This document shows, in pieces, positions 25,666 to 33,823 of a stretch of DNA of 51,586 nucleotides. The first letter of the stretch is position 1, and every line of letters starts with the position of its first letter. Under the pieces are notes generated by a model. That model was not told the origin of the DNA. It did not search any database and worked only from the letters and a program-made list of their open reading frames with translations. The DNA lies in assembly GCA_036388855.1 (NCBI GenBank), contig DASVRA010000021.1, positions 1-51,586 on the forward strand, written 5' to 3'. Made by a program: the position numbers and the translations under genes. The DNA is from DASVRA01 sp036388855. Lineage in GTDB: Bacteria > Pseudomonadota > Alphaproteobacteria > Caulobacterales > Caulobacteraceae.

Positions 25666-26411
25666 AGCGCGCCGATGCGGCGGCAGCCTTCGGCCACCGT
25701 CACCACTTCGAAGCCCTGAGCCAGCGCCTCGTCGGCGAGGCGTTCCAAGGCGCCGGGGGTGCAGCCCCATTGGGAGGGCTGCTCGGCCACATCGTGGGTG
25801 AACAGGATGACCCAGGCGTTCTGTTGCTTGGCCGCAGCCAGCCAATGGCGGGCGAGGTCTTCGCCTTCGGGCCCCTCAATGCCGACGCCAGGAGCCTGGT
25901 TGAGGTCCGCGCCTTGACCGACCAGCCCGCGCCGGACCGAGCGCGAAAGGCCGAAGCGGGGGCCCAGCGCGCGCTTGGACGCGCCCGAGACCTCGCCATA
26001 GGGGTAGGCGAAGGTTTCGGGGATCGGCAAGCCCGCCTCGGCGAAGGCGGAGAGGTTCCGCTCCACGTCCTCAATGATGCGCCGGGGCGAGGCGGCGCCG
26101 CAGTCGAGGTGGGAATAGGTGTGGCAGGCGATTTCGTGGCCGGCGTCGGCGAGGGCCCTCACGTCGGCGGGAATGAGGATCGGGCCGCTGGGGCTGTCGC
26201 CGCCGAGCATGGCCGAGGCGATGAACCAGGTGCCTTTCAGCCCCCGCTGTTCGAGGATTGCGGCGCCGGCGCGGGCGGCGGTGAGGGGCGCGTCGTCGAA
26301 GGTGAAGGAGATCATCGGCCGGCCGGGGCCGCGCGGCGCGGGGCGGCGGGCCTGGAGACGCGCGGCGCGGCGGCGGAACTTGCCAAGGAAGCTGCCGCCG
26401 TAGACCTCCAT
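25662..26411 (-). CDS. hfsH: Polysaccharide deacetylase (HfsH)
   Basis: The 249-residue NodB-type enzyme removes acetyl groups from N-acetylglucosamine residues of holdfast, which is required for its adhesion and anchoring. The metal and catalytic motif FTFDDAP is at about residues 36-42, the HTYSHLD motif supplies the zinc His pair, and ILFTHDV is the late conserved His. No signal peptide, so it is probably cytosolic as in Caulobacter. Its start overlaps the hfsG stop (TGATG), and it is the last gene of the minus-strand operon. Confidence 0.88.
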   Translation of the reverse strand: MEVYGGSFLGKFRRRAARLQARRPAPRGPGRPMISFTFDDAPLTAARAGAAILEQRGLKGTWFIASAMLGGDSPSGPILIPADVRALADAGHEIACHTYSHLDCGAASPRRIIEDVERNLSAFAEAGLPIPETFAYPYGEVSGASKRALGPRFGLSRSVRRGLVGQGADLNQAPGVGIEGPEGEDLARHWLAAAKQQNAWVILFTHDVAEQPSQWGCTPGALERLADEALAQGFEVVTVAEGCRRIGAL

Positions 26412-27352
26412 CAGATCGCCTCAGCGTAGAGGGCGGCGCGGTAGAGGCGCATGGCGATGGCGCGCATCGCTAGGGGGGCGGCTTCGGCGAGGGCAAAGCG
26501 CTTGAGCAGGGGGCGCCACAGGGGCTTGAGCGGCAGGGGGCGCAGCAGGCGCGCGGCGCGGTGGCTGGCGTAGGCCGAGACCACGTCGGGGTGGGCTTGG
26601 CTGATGCGGGCGAAGTTGCCGGCGGATTGTTCGTATTTGGCGGCGATCACGGGGGCGCGGTCGAGGCCGAGGTGGGTGGCGGGGTTGTCGACGTGGGCGA
26701 CGGGCCAGCGGCGGCCCACCCGGATGCCCCACTCAACGTCCTCCCAGCCCCAGCCGGTAAAGCGTTCGTCGAAGGCCTCGGCGTCGAAGACCTCGCGGCG
26801 GACCAGCAGGTTGGAGGTGAAGACGTATTTCTCGGGATCGCGGCGGCGGACGGCGGCGGGCGCGCAGTCGGTGCCTTCGCACAGGCGGCGGTGGAGGGCG
26901 TGTTCGGGCAGGGGAGGGGCCTGCTTGACCGAGAAACCGCCGAACACGACCGGCGGGGACTCCTCCACCACGCTCAGCCAGTGGGCCAGGAAGCGCGGGG
27001 AGTCCGGGAGCATGTCGGCGTCGAGGAACAGCAGGTAGTCGGCGCGGGCATGGGCGGCGAGGCGGTTGCGGCCGCGCGAGCGGCCCTCGTTGCGGCTGAG
27101 GCGCACCAGGCGCGTCGGCAGAGCGCAGGCGAGCACCGCTTCGGAGACGGATTCGGAGAGGAGCTGGTCGCCGCCGCCATCGTCGAGCAGCACCAGTTCC
27201 ACATCGCCGCCGATCTCGTCCGCCTGCCGGCACAGCGACGCCAGCAACCGGCTGGGGTCATCGCGCAGGAACGGGATCAGCACCGACAGCCGGGGCTCGG
27301 CCGTGGCGCGCGTGTCGTTGTCGACGATCCATTCGTGGGGCATGGCGCTCAT
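26411..27352 (-). CDS. hfsG: Family 2 glycosyltransferase (HfsG)
   Basis: The 313-residue protein is a GT-A glycosyltransferase: SVLIPFLRDDP at the nucleotide-binding start, LDADM as the DxD metal motif, and a C-terminal galactosyltransferase-type motif GWGWEDVEWGIRVG. It adds sugars to the lipid-linked holdfast repeat unit on the cytoplasmic face. The start overlaps the hfsF stop (ATGA); an in-frame ATG at 27343 is an alternative start. Homology and position match hfsG of Caulobacter; the sugar specificity is not known here. Confidence 0.87.
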   Translation of the reverse strand: MSAMPHEWIVDNDTRATAEPRLSVLIPFLRDDPSRLLASLCRQADEIGGDVELVLLDDGGGDQLLSESVSEAVLACALPTRLVRLSRNEGRSRGRNRLAAHARADYLLFLDADMLPDSPRFLAHWLSVVEESPPVVFGGFSVKQAPPLPEHALHRRLCEGTDCAPAAVRRRDPEKYVFTSNLLVRREVFDAEAFDERFTGWGWEDVEWGIRVGRRWPVAHVDNPATHLGLDRAPVIAAKYEQSAGNFARISQAHPDVVSAYASHRAARLLRPLPLKPLWRPLLKRFALAEAAPLAMRAIAMRLYRAALYAEAI

Positions 27353-28794
27353 GCGGCGTTCGCCTGCACGGTTCGCGCCAAACCGCCGAGGCGGCTACGC
27401 GCGCCGGCGATGTCCAGCGCGATCGCCAGCAGGGCGTAAACGGCGGCGCCGACGCCCGCCTTCAGCGCCAATTCGGGGAAGCCGCCCCAGGCGGGGAGGG
27501 CCAGCACGGCGGCGGCCATGCCTGCGGCGGTGAGGAGCACCTTGCCGAGGGTGGCGAGCGGGATCGGGAGGGGCATGACTCGGCGGCCGAGCAGCAGTGC
27601 GGCTGCGGCGCCTGCCGCATAGCTTGCCGCCGCGGCCCACATCGCGCCGCTGAGGCCGAAGCGGGGGATGAGTAGGAGGTTCAGCGCTACGTTCAGCACG
27701 GCTGGGACGCCCAACGCCACGATCACCAGGCCGGTGCGGCGGGCGAGAGTGAAGGCTTGGTAGAGGTAGTGGGTGGTGACGCCGGCGAAGAAGCCGCCGA
27801 GCGCGATCCATGGGGTGACCTGGGCGGCGCCGGAGCGCATCTGCTCGCCGATCATCACGTCGGCGAGCGGGCGGGCGACCAGGGCCAGGCCGGCGGCGGC
27901 GGGGACGCAGATCAGCAGGATCAAGGATGCTTGCTCGCGGGCTTCGCGCTGAAGAGCGGCTAGGCCGCCGCGTTCGAAGGCTGCCACGGCGGCAGGGCCT
28001 CCGGCCATGCCGAGCCAGATGAACAGGACGTCCAGCGTGCGGTTCGAGAGGCTGTAGCCGGCGTGGTAGACGCCGGCGCTGGCCTCGCCGAGCAGGCCAG
28101 CGATCATCAGGCGGTCGGTGCTGGAGACGACCAGGGCCATGATCATTGACAGCGCCACGGGCAGGCCGAAGCGGGCGTACTCGCGGGCGCGGGCAGCCTC
28201 GAAGCGGCCGCCGGGGGCGTGCTTGAGTTCGCGGGGCAGCACCCAGGCGAGGGTCACGAGCGCGGCTAGTGCAAATCCAGCGAGGGGAGCCGCGCCGCCC
28301 GCGCCCATCCATGCCAGCGCCGCGCCGAAGCCGAAGGCGCCGGCCGATTGGGAGATGTCCAGCGCGGCCGAGGCGCGGACTTCCCCGGCGGCGCGGCGGC
28401 GCTCCTGCGCCAGCTTGACGAGGTTGCGCAGGGGGATTGAGAGGAGTCCGGCCAGCACCGCCGCGCGCACCTCGGGCATTAGCGGGATCACGAACAGCAG
28501 CACGCCGCCGACGATTGGCACGGCAAAGGCGAGCGCCAGGGCCGAGCGGTAGAGGGTGGCCATATGAGCGGGGAGGCCGCCGAGTTCGGCCTCGCGCGCT
28601 TGGTAACGGGCCATGGCGGCTTCCAGCCAGGTGAACAGGCCAGTGTGAACCAGGGTGGTGACCGAGAAGGCGACGGCGTAGGCGCCGTAGGCTTCCGGCG
28701 TCAGCAAACGGGTGAAGACGACGATGGCCAGCAGGCCGGTGACCGCCTGCACCAGATTGGCCGGCAGGTAGCCGATGACGCCCTTCCAGAACAT
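27349..28794 (-). CDS. hfsF: Lipid-linked oligosaccharide flippase (Wzx, HfsF)
   Basis: The 481-residue protein has about 12-14 hydrophobic segments and fits the MOP/Wzx flippases: LLTPEAYGAYAVAFSVT in the first helices is the typical family signature. It flips the undecaprenyl-linked holdfast unit to the periplasm. ATG 28794 is the true start; the much longer frame reaching 29601 is the shadow of hfsE. It begins five bases after the hfsE stop and its own stop overlaps hfsG. Confidence 0.9.
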   Translation of the reverse strand: MFWKGVIGYLPANLVQAVTGLLAIVVFTRLLTPEAYGAYAVAFSVTTLVHTGLFTWLEAAMARYQAREAELGGLPAHMATLYRSALALAFAVPIVGGVLLFVIPLMPEVRAAVLAGLLSIPLRNLVKLAQERRRAAGEVRASAALDISQSAGAFGFGAALAWMGAGGAAPLAGFALAALVTLAWVLPRELKHAPGGRFEAARAREYARFGLPVALSMIMALVVSSTDRLMIAGLLGEASAGVYHAGYSLSNRTLDVLFIWLGMAGGPAAVAAFERGGLAALQREAREQASLILLICVPAAAGLALVARPLADVMIGEQMRSGAAQVTPWIALGGFFAGVTTHYLYQAFTLARRTGLVIVALGVPAVLNVALNLLLIPRFGLSGAMWAAAASYAAGAAAALLLGRRVMPLPIPLATLGKVLLTAAGMAAAVLALPAWGGFPELALKAGVGAAVYALLAIALDIAGARSRLGGLARTVQANAA

Positions 28795-28799
28795 GCGGC

Positions 28800-30362
28800 T
28801 CAGCGCACCGCGGCGCGGTCGCCGAGCAGGCAGGGGAGGGTCATCAGCACGATGTAAAGGTCGAGCCAAAGGGATTGACGTTCGATGTATTCGACGTCGA
28901 GCGCCACGCGGCGACGCACCTCCTCGGGGGTGTTGACCGGGCCGCGCGAGCCCTTGATCGCGGCCCATCCGGTGATGCCGGGCTTGATCCGGTGGCGGTG
29001 GGCGTATTCGGCGACCAGCTTGGCCGACTCCGCGCCCCCGGTCTTCATGCCGATGGCATGGGGGCGGGGGCCGACGAGCGACATCTCGCCCCGGATCACG
29101 TTGAGCAGCTGGGGCAGCTCGTCGAGGCTGGTCTTGCGGATCAAGCGGCCAACGCGGGTGACGCGGTTGTCGCCCACATGGGTCTGGCAGGCGGCGGTGG
29201 CGTCGGCGGCCTCGTGGCGCATGGAGCGGAACTTCCAGACCACGATCTCCTCGTTGTTGAATCCGTGGCGGCGCTGGCGGAACAGCACCGGCCCGGGGGT
29301 GTCGAGGCGCACGGCCAGCGCCACGAGCGCCATCACCGGCAGGGCCAGGACGAACAGGAGGCTGCCGAGGAGCACGTCCTGGATGCGTTTGGCGCCGATG
29401 GAGCCGTCCTCGCGCGGCCGGCCGCACACCTGCGCCAGCGGCGCGTCGGCGAGGCGGGCGAGCGCGGCGCCGCCCTTGGCCTCGCTGTCGAATTCGAGGA
29501 ACAGCATCACGTCGTTGGGCAGCACGCGCAGCTGGGCGATCAGCTCGCGCACCCGCCGTTGGGCGGCGGAGGGAACGGCGACCACGATCCGGTCGACGCA
29601 AGGCATGATCCGGTGGCTCATCAAGGCGGCGGTGTCGCCCAGCACCGGCACGCCGCGTAGCTTGGACGGCGAGCGACCGAGACGGTCATCGAAGACGCCG
29701 AGGACGGCGGCTTCGCGGGTGTCGAGCAGGTTCTGGATCAGGCGCTCGGCGTTGGGCGTGGCGCCGACCACCACGACGTTGGGCGTCAACCGGCCGGCGG
29801 CGCGCCAGCGGCGGACCAGCAGCCACCAAGTCAGGTGAGCGAGCTGGGTGGTCACGCAGGTGGCGGCGAACCAGGCGCGGAGGGCCGGGTCGAAGCGGTC
29901 GCCGCCGAGGAGGGCGGCGAGGCCGAGCGTGAGCAGGCCGGCCGCTAGCACCGCGCCTAGCGCGCGGGTCAGGTGCTGGGTCAGGCCTTCGCGGGTGGAG
30001 AGGCGGTAGGCGCCGGCGGCGGGCAGGGCGAGCGCCGCCGCCAGGACGCCGAGGACGTAGGGTAGGACCTGACCGAGCGGGGCGCTCAGCAGGTCGGACC
30101 AGCGCAGGGCGAACGCCGCGCCCGCCACTAGCACCATCAGGCCGATGTCCGCGGTCCGGAACGCCTTGGCCAACGCGGGCGCCGACATCCGGGAGCGGGC
30201 GGGGGCGAGGCTCGCCGGGCGCATCGGGCCGCGCCGTTCGGCCCCTTCGGCGATCGGCTTGACCTCCGCCTCGTGGCGTTCGGGGCGGGCGTGCTGGCGC
30301 AGGTCGAGCGGGGCGAGGTCCGGCTCGAAGGGCAGATCGGCGGTGCGGGCGAGCGCGCTCAT
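28800..30362 (-). CDS. hfsE: Undecaprenyl-phosphate sugar phosphotransferase (initiating transferase, HfsE)
   Basis: The 520-residue protein is a polyisoprenyl-phosphate hexose-1-phosphate transferase. It has four N-terminal membrane helices (about residues 70-190), a Rossmann-like linker (NVVVVGATPNAERL) and the catalytic C-domain beginning KRIQDVLLG, with RQRRHGFNNEEIVVWKFRSM, the DELPQLLNVIRGEMSLVGPRP signature and PGITGWA. It puts the first sugar phosphate on undecaprenyl phosphate. It lies between the acyltransferase gene (13-base gap) and hfsF (5-base gap). Confidence 0.9.
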   Translation of the reverse strand: MSALARTADLPFEPDLAPLDLRQHARPERHEAEVKPIAEGAERRGPMRPASLAPARSRMSAPALAKAFRTADIGLMVLVAGAAFALRWSDLLSAPLGQVLPYVLGVLAAALALPAAGAYRLSTREGLTQHLTRALGAVLAAGLLTLGLAALLGGDRFDPALRAWFAATCVTTQLAHLTWWLLVRRWRAAGRLTPNVVVVGATPNAERLIQNLLDTREAAVLGVFDDRLGRSPSKLRGVPVLGDTAALMSHRIMPCVDRIVVAVPSAAQRRVRELIAQLRVLPNDVMLFLEFDSEAKGGAALARLADAPLAQVCGRPREDGSIGAKRIQDVLLGSLLFVLALPVMALVALAVRLDTPGPVLFRQRRHGFNNEEIVVWKFRSMRHEAADATAACQTHVGDNRVTRVGRLIRKTSLDELPQLLNVIRGEMSLVGPRPHAIGMKTGGAESAKLVAEYAHRHRIKPGITGWAAIKGSRGPVNTPEEVRRRVALDVEYIERQSLWLDLYIVLMTLPCLLGDRAAVR

Positions 30363-30375
30363 CGGGCGGGTCTCC

Positions 30376-31512
30376 TCACGCGGAAGCGGGGGCGGGGGCG
30401 GGCACGGCGGTGCGGCCGGCGGTGCGGCCGTGCAGGCGCTTGATCAGCCGCTGGGAGGGTTGGTCCACCGCGTGGTGGAACAGCCAGGCGAAGGCGAGGG
30501 CGGCGGGCAGGGCCAGCGCCCAGATGGCCCACATCACTGGCGTGGAGAGGCCGAGCTTGGCCTCCAGCACCCGTTGGGCGCCGAACCAGACCACGCCGAA
30601 GAAGTAGTTGGTGATGAACAGCGACAGCGAGATCGCCGCGCCATCCTTGACCAGCCGAGAGTAGGGGCCGCGCCAGACGGTGGCGAAGGTCATCACCGCG
30701 CCGATCAGCAGCAGGCTGAGGTAGTTGTGCTCGCCCCAGAGCTGGAGCCCGATCAGCCCGGCCAGCGAGACGAGGGTGGCGGCCAGCGCCGCGCGGCGCG
30801 GCATCCGCAACTCAGCGGCGACGCGCGCCAGCGCCACGCCCAGCAGGAACAGCGGCAAGGCGCGGACCACGCCCCAACGCAGGGGCATCTGATAGACGGG
30901 AAAGCCCAGCACCAGGTGCGAGAAAACGTCGGCGGCGGCGAAGAGCAGGAGCGCCGCGAGCAGGCCGCGCCAGGCGGCGCCCAGCCGCTCGAAAGCGCGC
31001 CAGGCGAAAGGGAACATGGCGTAGCAGAGGATCAGGGCCGAGAGCGTCCAAGTGACGATGTTCCAGCCCGAGCGGCCGGGGAAGAAGCCCCAGGACTGGA
31101 CGAGGAAGACCTGCTGCGGGAGCTCGCTCCAGTCGAACCATTGCGGGTTGCGGATCGGCGCACCGGTGGCGCTGGCGGCGAAGTAGAGGCCGATGAAGGC
31201 GGCGAGCATCGCCAGGTGCGCGGGCCAGACCCGCTCGATCCGGCGGCGGAGGAACTGCAGCGCTCCCAAGGCGCCGCTGCCGATGCGGAGCCCGTAGGCT
31301 CCGGCGAGCACGAAGCCCGAGAGCATCAGGAAGAAGTTGGTGCCGAGGTAGCCGCGCGAGAACGCCGGATGCAACTCGAACAGGGAGACCGGCGCGTTCT
31401 CGGCGTAATGGTAGAGCACGATGAAGAAGGCCGCGGCGAAGCGCAGCGCGTCCAGCGCGCCGCCGCGCACCAACAAGGGGCCTCGGTCGGCGGCGGCAAG
31501 GGTGTTGCTCAT
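30376..31512 (-). CDS. Acyltransferase family 3 (OafA/YrhL-like) membrane protein
   Basis: The 378-residue protein has about ten transmembrane segments and the family start LDALRFAAAFFIVLYHY (catalytic His), then GTNFFLMLSGFVL and RRRIERVWPAHL. These enzymes O-acylate extracellular sugars. ATG 31512 was chosen; the frame to 31551 adds an unlikely 13 residues. It is the first gene of the acyltransferase-hfsE-F-G-H operon, so modification of the holdfast or another envelope polysaccharide is inferred. In Caulobacter no gene of this family heads the cluster, as far as I recall. Confidence 0.88.
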   Translation of the reverse strand: MSNTLAAADRGPLLVRGGALDALRFAAAFFIVLYHYAENAPVSLFELHPAFSRGYLGTNFFLMLSGFVLAGAYGLRIGSGALGALQFLRRRIERVWPAHLAMLAAFIGLYFAASATGAPIRNPQWFDWSELPQQVFLVQSWGFFPGRSGWNIVTWTLSALILCYAMFPFAWRAFERLGAAWRGLLAALLLFAAADVFSHLVLGFPVYQMPLRWGVVRALPLFLLGVALARVAAELRMPRRAALAATLVSLAGLIGLQLWGEHNYLSLLLIGAVMTFATVWRGPYSRLVKDGAAISLSLFITNYFFGVVWFGAQRVLEAKLGLSTPVMWAIWALALPAALAFAWLFHHAVDQPSQRLIKRLHGRTAGRTAVPAPAPASA

Positions 31513-31708
31513 AACGGAACGCCGAAGCTGCTCAGGCTTGGCGCGTGGCAAGAAGCAGACCGTCCTGCTGTTCAGATTTCGTTCATCAATTCACCGCGCG
31601 CGTGTTGAAATTCTTCGGGAACGACTTGGCCGCCTCGTGAATTGATAAGCAGACCGAACGGCCGAGGGGAGTTCCAACAACGGCCGCGGACAGAGGTGGA
31701 ATAAGATC
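31513..31708. promoter_or_regulatory. Divergent promoter region with a 10-bp inverted repeat
   Basis: The interval separates the holdfast operon from a small plus-strand gene. ATCAATTCAC (31585-31594) and GTGAATTGAT (31637-31646) are a perfect inverted repeat 42 bases apart, unusually AT-rich for the locus. This could be a two-site operator or an RNA stem. No regulator gene is adjacent. Confidence 0.4.
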
Positions 31709-31984
31709 ATGTCGCTTTCTCATCTGACCGTCGTCAGCGACGACACCGGGCGCACCGAAACGGCCGCCCAGCGCATCCGCCGACTGCAGGAAGAAGCCCG
31801 CGCCGTCGCCCGCCAGCAGATCCAGGAGTTTGAGGCCGCCCTCGAAGAGGTCGCCTCCATGGCCGCCGAGATCGCCGCCGGCGGTGACGCCTATCCCGTC
31901 GGCGTGCGCCAGATCGCCGAGCAGCTCGCGGCCGAACTGCCGGCCAAGATGCAGACTGTCGAGGCGCTGCGCTGCCGCAACTGA
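31709..31984 (+). CDS. Small coiled-coil protein, unknown function
   Basis: The 91-residue protein is mostly one long amphipathic helix (about residues 17-60, rich in Ala, Glu, Gln and Arg) and a short C-terminal tail with LRCRN. No signal peptide or membrane segment. It has its own start ATG 31709, preceded by GGTGGAAT, and lies divergent from the acyltransferase gene. I do not recognise a named family; similar short helical proteins are common in alphaproteobacteria. Confidence 0.75.
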   Translation: MSLSHLTVVSDDTGRTETAAQRIRRLQEEARAVARQQIQEFEAALEEVASMAAEIAAGGDAYPVGVRQIAEQLAAELPAKMQTVEALRCRN

Positions 31985-32029
31985 GCCGGCGGGGCTTGCC
32001 CGCTGGGCCGATCCTGCTTTGATCACGGC

Positions 32030-32905
32030 GTGAGCCGCCGGACGCCAGCTTTCGCCTTCGTCGCCTGCGCGCTTGCGCTTGCCGGCTGCGAGCGGGTGGG
32101 CGCGCCGGCGCTTCCCGGCGTCTCTCGCGCCCCGCCGCCGTTCGACGCGGCCAAGCTGGAGTCGGCGATCGACCGCCGCTTCGGCGGGGTCGGCACCTGC
32201 GTGATCGTGGCCGATACGAAGAGCGGGCGCGAGATCTACCAGTACGGCAGCCACACGCTCTGCCGCACGCCGCTGCCGCCCTGCTCGACGTTCAAGATCG
32301 CCAACGGCCTGATCGCGCTCGACGCCGGCGCGGTGACGCCTGCGACCGTGTTCAAATGGGACGGGACGCCCCAGCCGGTCTCCGCCTGGGAGCGGGACGC
32401 GGACCTGAAGACCGCCTTCAAGGAGTCGATCGTCTGGTGGTTCCAGCGGGTGGCGCGCGGGCTCGGGAAGGGGGTTTACGCACGGCGGCTGGACGAGTTC
32501 GGCTATGGCAACGAGAAACCGGAGGGGCCGGTGGACCGCTTCTGGCTGGGGCCGAGCGCCGGGGGCGGGCTCACCATTTCGACACGACAGCAGGCGGAGT
32601 TCCTGCACCGCTTCTACGCCGGAAGGCTGCCGGTGAAGCCCGAGACCGCGGCGGCCGTGCGCGAGATCATGGTCGACGAGACCCGCGGCGGCGCGACCAT
32701 GAGCGGCAAGACCGGCAGCTGCGCCTCCAACGCGGAAAACTCGCGCCAGGTCGGTTGGTGGGTGGGGCGGCTCCAAACGCAGAAGCAGGACTATGTCTTC
32801 GCCGCCTCCATGGAAGGGGCGAACGACAGCGTCCTTCCCGGCCGCGAGCTGCAGATCCGCGTCAAGACCGCCTTCGCCCAGGCGGGGCTGTGGCCTAGCG
32901 AGTGA
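32030..32905 (+). CDS. Class D (OXA-like) beta-lactamase, lipoprotein
   Basis: All class D active-site motifs are present: STFK at residues 86-89 (serine nucleophile Ser86, Lys89), SIV at 133-135, YGN at 159-161, FWLGP at 171-175 and KTG at 227-229. An N-terminal signal peptide ends in the lipobox LALAGC (Cys20), so the enzyme is probably anchored in the envelope. The start is GTG 32030. There is no integron, insertion sequence or cassette signal around it, so it is probably a resident chromosomal enzyme. It ends overlapping the SIMPL gene tail by 11 bases. Activity spectrum cannot be read from the sequence. Confidence 0.93.
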   Translation: MSRRTPAFAFVACALALAGCERVGAPALPGVSRAPPPFDAAKLESAIDRRFGGVGTCVIVADTKSGREIYQYGSHTLCRTPLPPCSTFKIANGLIALDAGAVTPATVFKWDGTPQPVSAWERDADLKTAFKESIVWWFQRVARGLGKGVYARRLDEFGYGNEKPEGPVDRFWLGPSAGGGLTISTRQQAEFLHRFYAGRLPVKPETAAAVREIMVDETRGGATMSGKTGSCASNAENSRQVGWWVGRLQTQKQDYVFAASMEGANDSVLPGRELQIRVKTAFAQAGLWPSE

Positions 32906-33641
32906 GTTCGTAGAGCCCGCTCACGTCCGCGCGCACGGTGAGCTGGCCCGGCGCCACCGCCGTCTCCGGCACCGAAGCCGCGACCGCCATGTCCATCCGG
33001 TACATCGGCCGGGGCGGGGGGACGGGCGCGTAGCCGCCGCTTTCGGACAGGTTCACCAGCCGCCCGATGCGGTGGCCGCTCGCGGTGGCGTAGAGCTGGG
33101 CCTTGGCCTGCAGCGACCGCACCGCCAGCATCCGGGCTTGGTCCATCGCGGCTTCCGGGTTCCTCAGCCCGAAGCCGATGCCCTGGATCTGGTTTGCGCC
33201 CGCCGACACTGTCGCATCGATGGTGCGGCCGAGCCGGTCGAGGTCGTTGACCGTGACTGTCACCTGGTTGGAGGCCTGGTAGCCGGTCAGCCGCGGCGGC
33301 TGGCGCTCCTCGTACTGGTATTGGGCGCTCAGCGACAGGTTCGAGGTCTGGATGTCCTTTTCGGCGATGCCGGAGCGGCGCAGCGCCGCCACGATCCGGC
33401 TCATGCGCTCGGCGTTCAGCCGCATCGCCTCGGCCGCCGTGGGCGCGTCGGTCTGGACGCCGAGGGTGATCGTCGCCTGATCCGGATCCGCCTTCACCTC
33501 GCCGAAGGCGGAGATGCTCAGCGTGGTCGCTGTGAACATGGCGTCCGCTGCGGACGCCGGTGCGGTCTGCGCCGCAACGGGCGGGACGGCCAGCGCCAGC
33601 GCCAAGGCGGAACCGGCGGCGGCGAGGAGCGGGCTCTTCAT
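32895..33641 (-). CDS. SIMPL (DUF541) domain periplasmic protein
   Basis: The 248-residue protein starts with a signal peptide (about residues 1-25, ending VAAQ), so it is exported. The body is the DUF541/SIMPL domain: ISAFGEVKADPDQATITLGVQT, QTSNLSLSAQY, LDRLGRTIDATVSAGANQIQGIGF. The role of the family is poorly defined, linked to envelope stress and oxidative stress in some bacteria. It faces the beta-lactamase gene tail-to-tail with an 11-base overlap. Confidence 0.93.
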   Translation of the reverse strand: MKSPLLAAAGSALALALAVPPVAAQTAPASAADAMFTATTLSISAFGEVKADPDQATITLGVQTDAPTAAEAMRLNAERMSRIVAALRRSGIAEKDIQTSNLSLSAQYQYEERQPPRLTGYQASNQVTVTVNDLDRLGRTIDATVSAGANQIQGIGFGLRNPEAAMDQARMLAVRSLQAKAQLYATASGHRIGRLVNLSESGGYAPVPPPRPMYRMDMAVAASVPETAVAPGQLTVRADVSGLYELTR

Positions 33642-33747
33642 CTCGGATCCTCCATGAGGGATGCAGATGCGGCTAAGCTAGACGCGCGTGGATGAACCGC
33701 AGCTTTCAGCCTCCCGCGCCCCATGTTAACCCGCCGCGCTACCCTTG

Positions 33748-33823
33748 GGGCCCGTAGCTCAATGGTCAGAGCCGGCCGCTCATAACGGTCTGGTTGCAGG
33801 TTCGAGTCCTGCCGGGCCCACCA
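33748..33823 (+). tRNA. tRNA-Ile2 (anticodon CAU, expected lysidine)
   Basis: A full cloverleaf of 76 bases: acceptor GGGCCCG pairs with CGGGCCC, D-stem GCTC/GAGC, anticodon stem GGCCG/CGGTC with loop CTCATAA (anticodon CAT), T-arm GCAGG-TTCGAGT-CCTGC, and an encoded CCA. The GGGCCCG acceptor and T-arm match alphaproteobacterial tRNA-Ile2, in which C34 is modified to lysidine so that AUA is read, rather than tRNA-Met or initiator tRNA. T-rich DNA follows directly. The stretch after it is gene-poor and lower in GC. Confidence 0.92.

Noticed and set aside
27349..29601. A 750-residue frame joining hfsE-antisense-like sequence to hfsF
   Set aside because: Only the part from ATG 28794 is a coherent flippase; the N-terminal 269 residues are the out-of-frame shadow of hfsE.
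33748..33823. Integration site (att) at the tRNA-Ile2 gene
   Set aside because: No second copy of the tRNA 3' end was seen in the window and there is no integrase gene nearby.
33748..33823. tRNA-Met (elongator or initiator)
   Set aside because: The anticodon is CAT, but the acceptor and T-arm sequence match tRNA-Ile2 of alphaproteobacteria and not tRNA-Met or the initiator.
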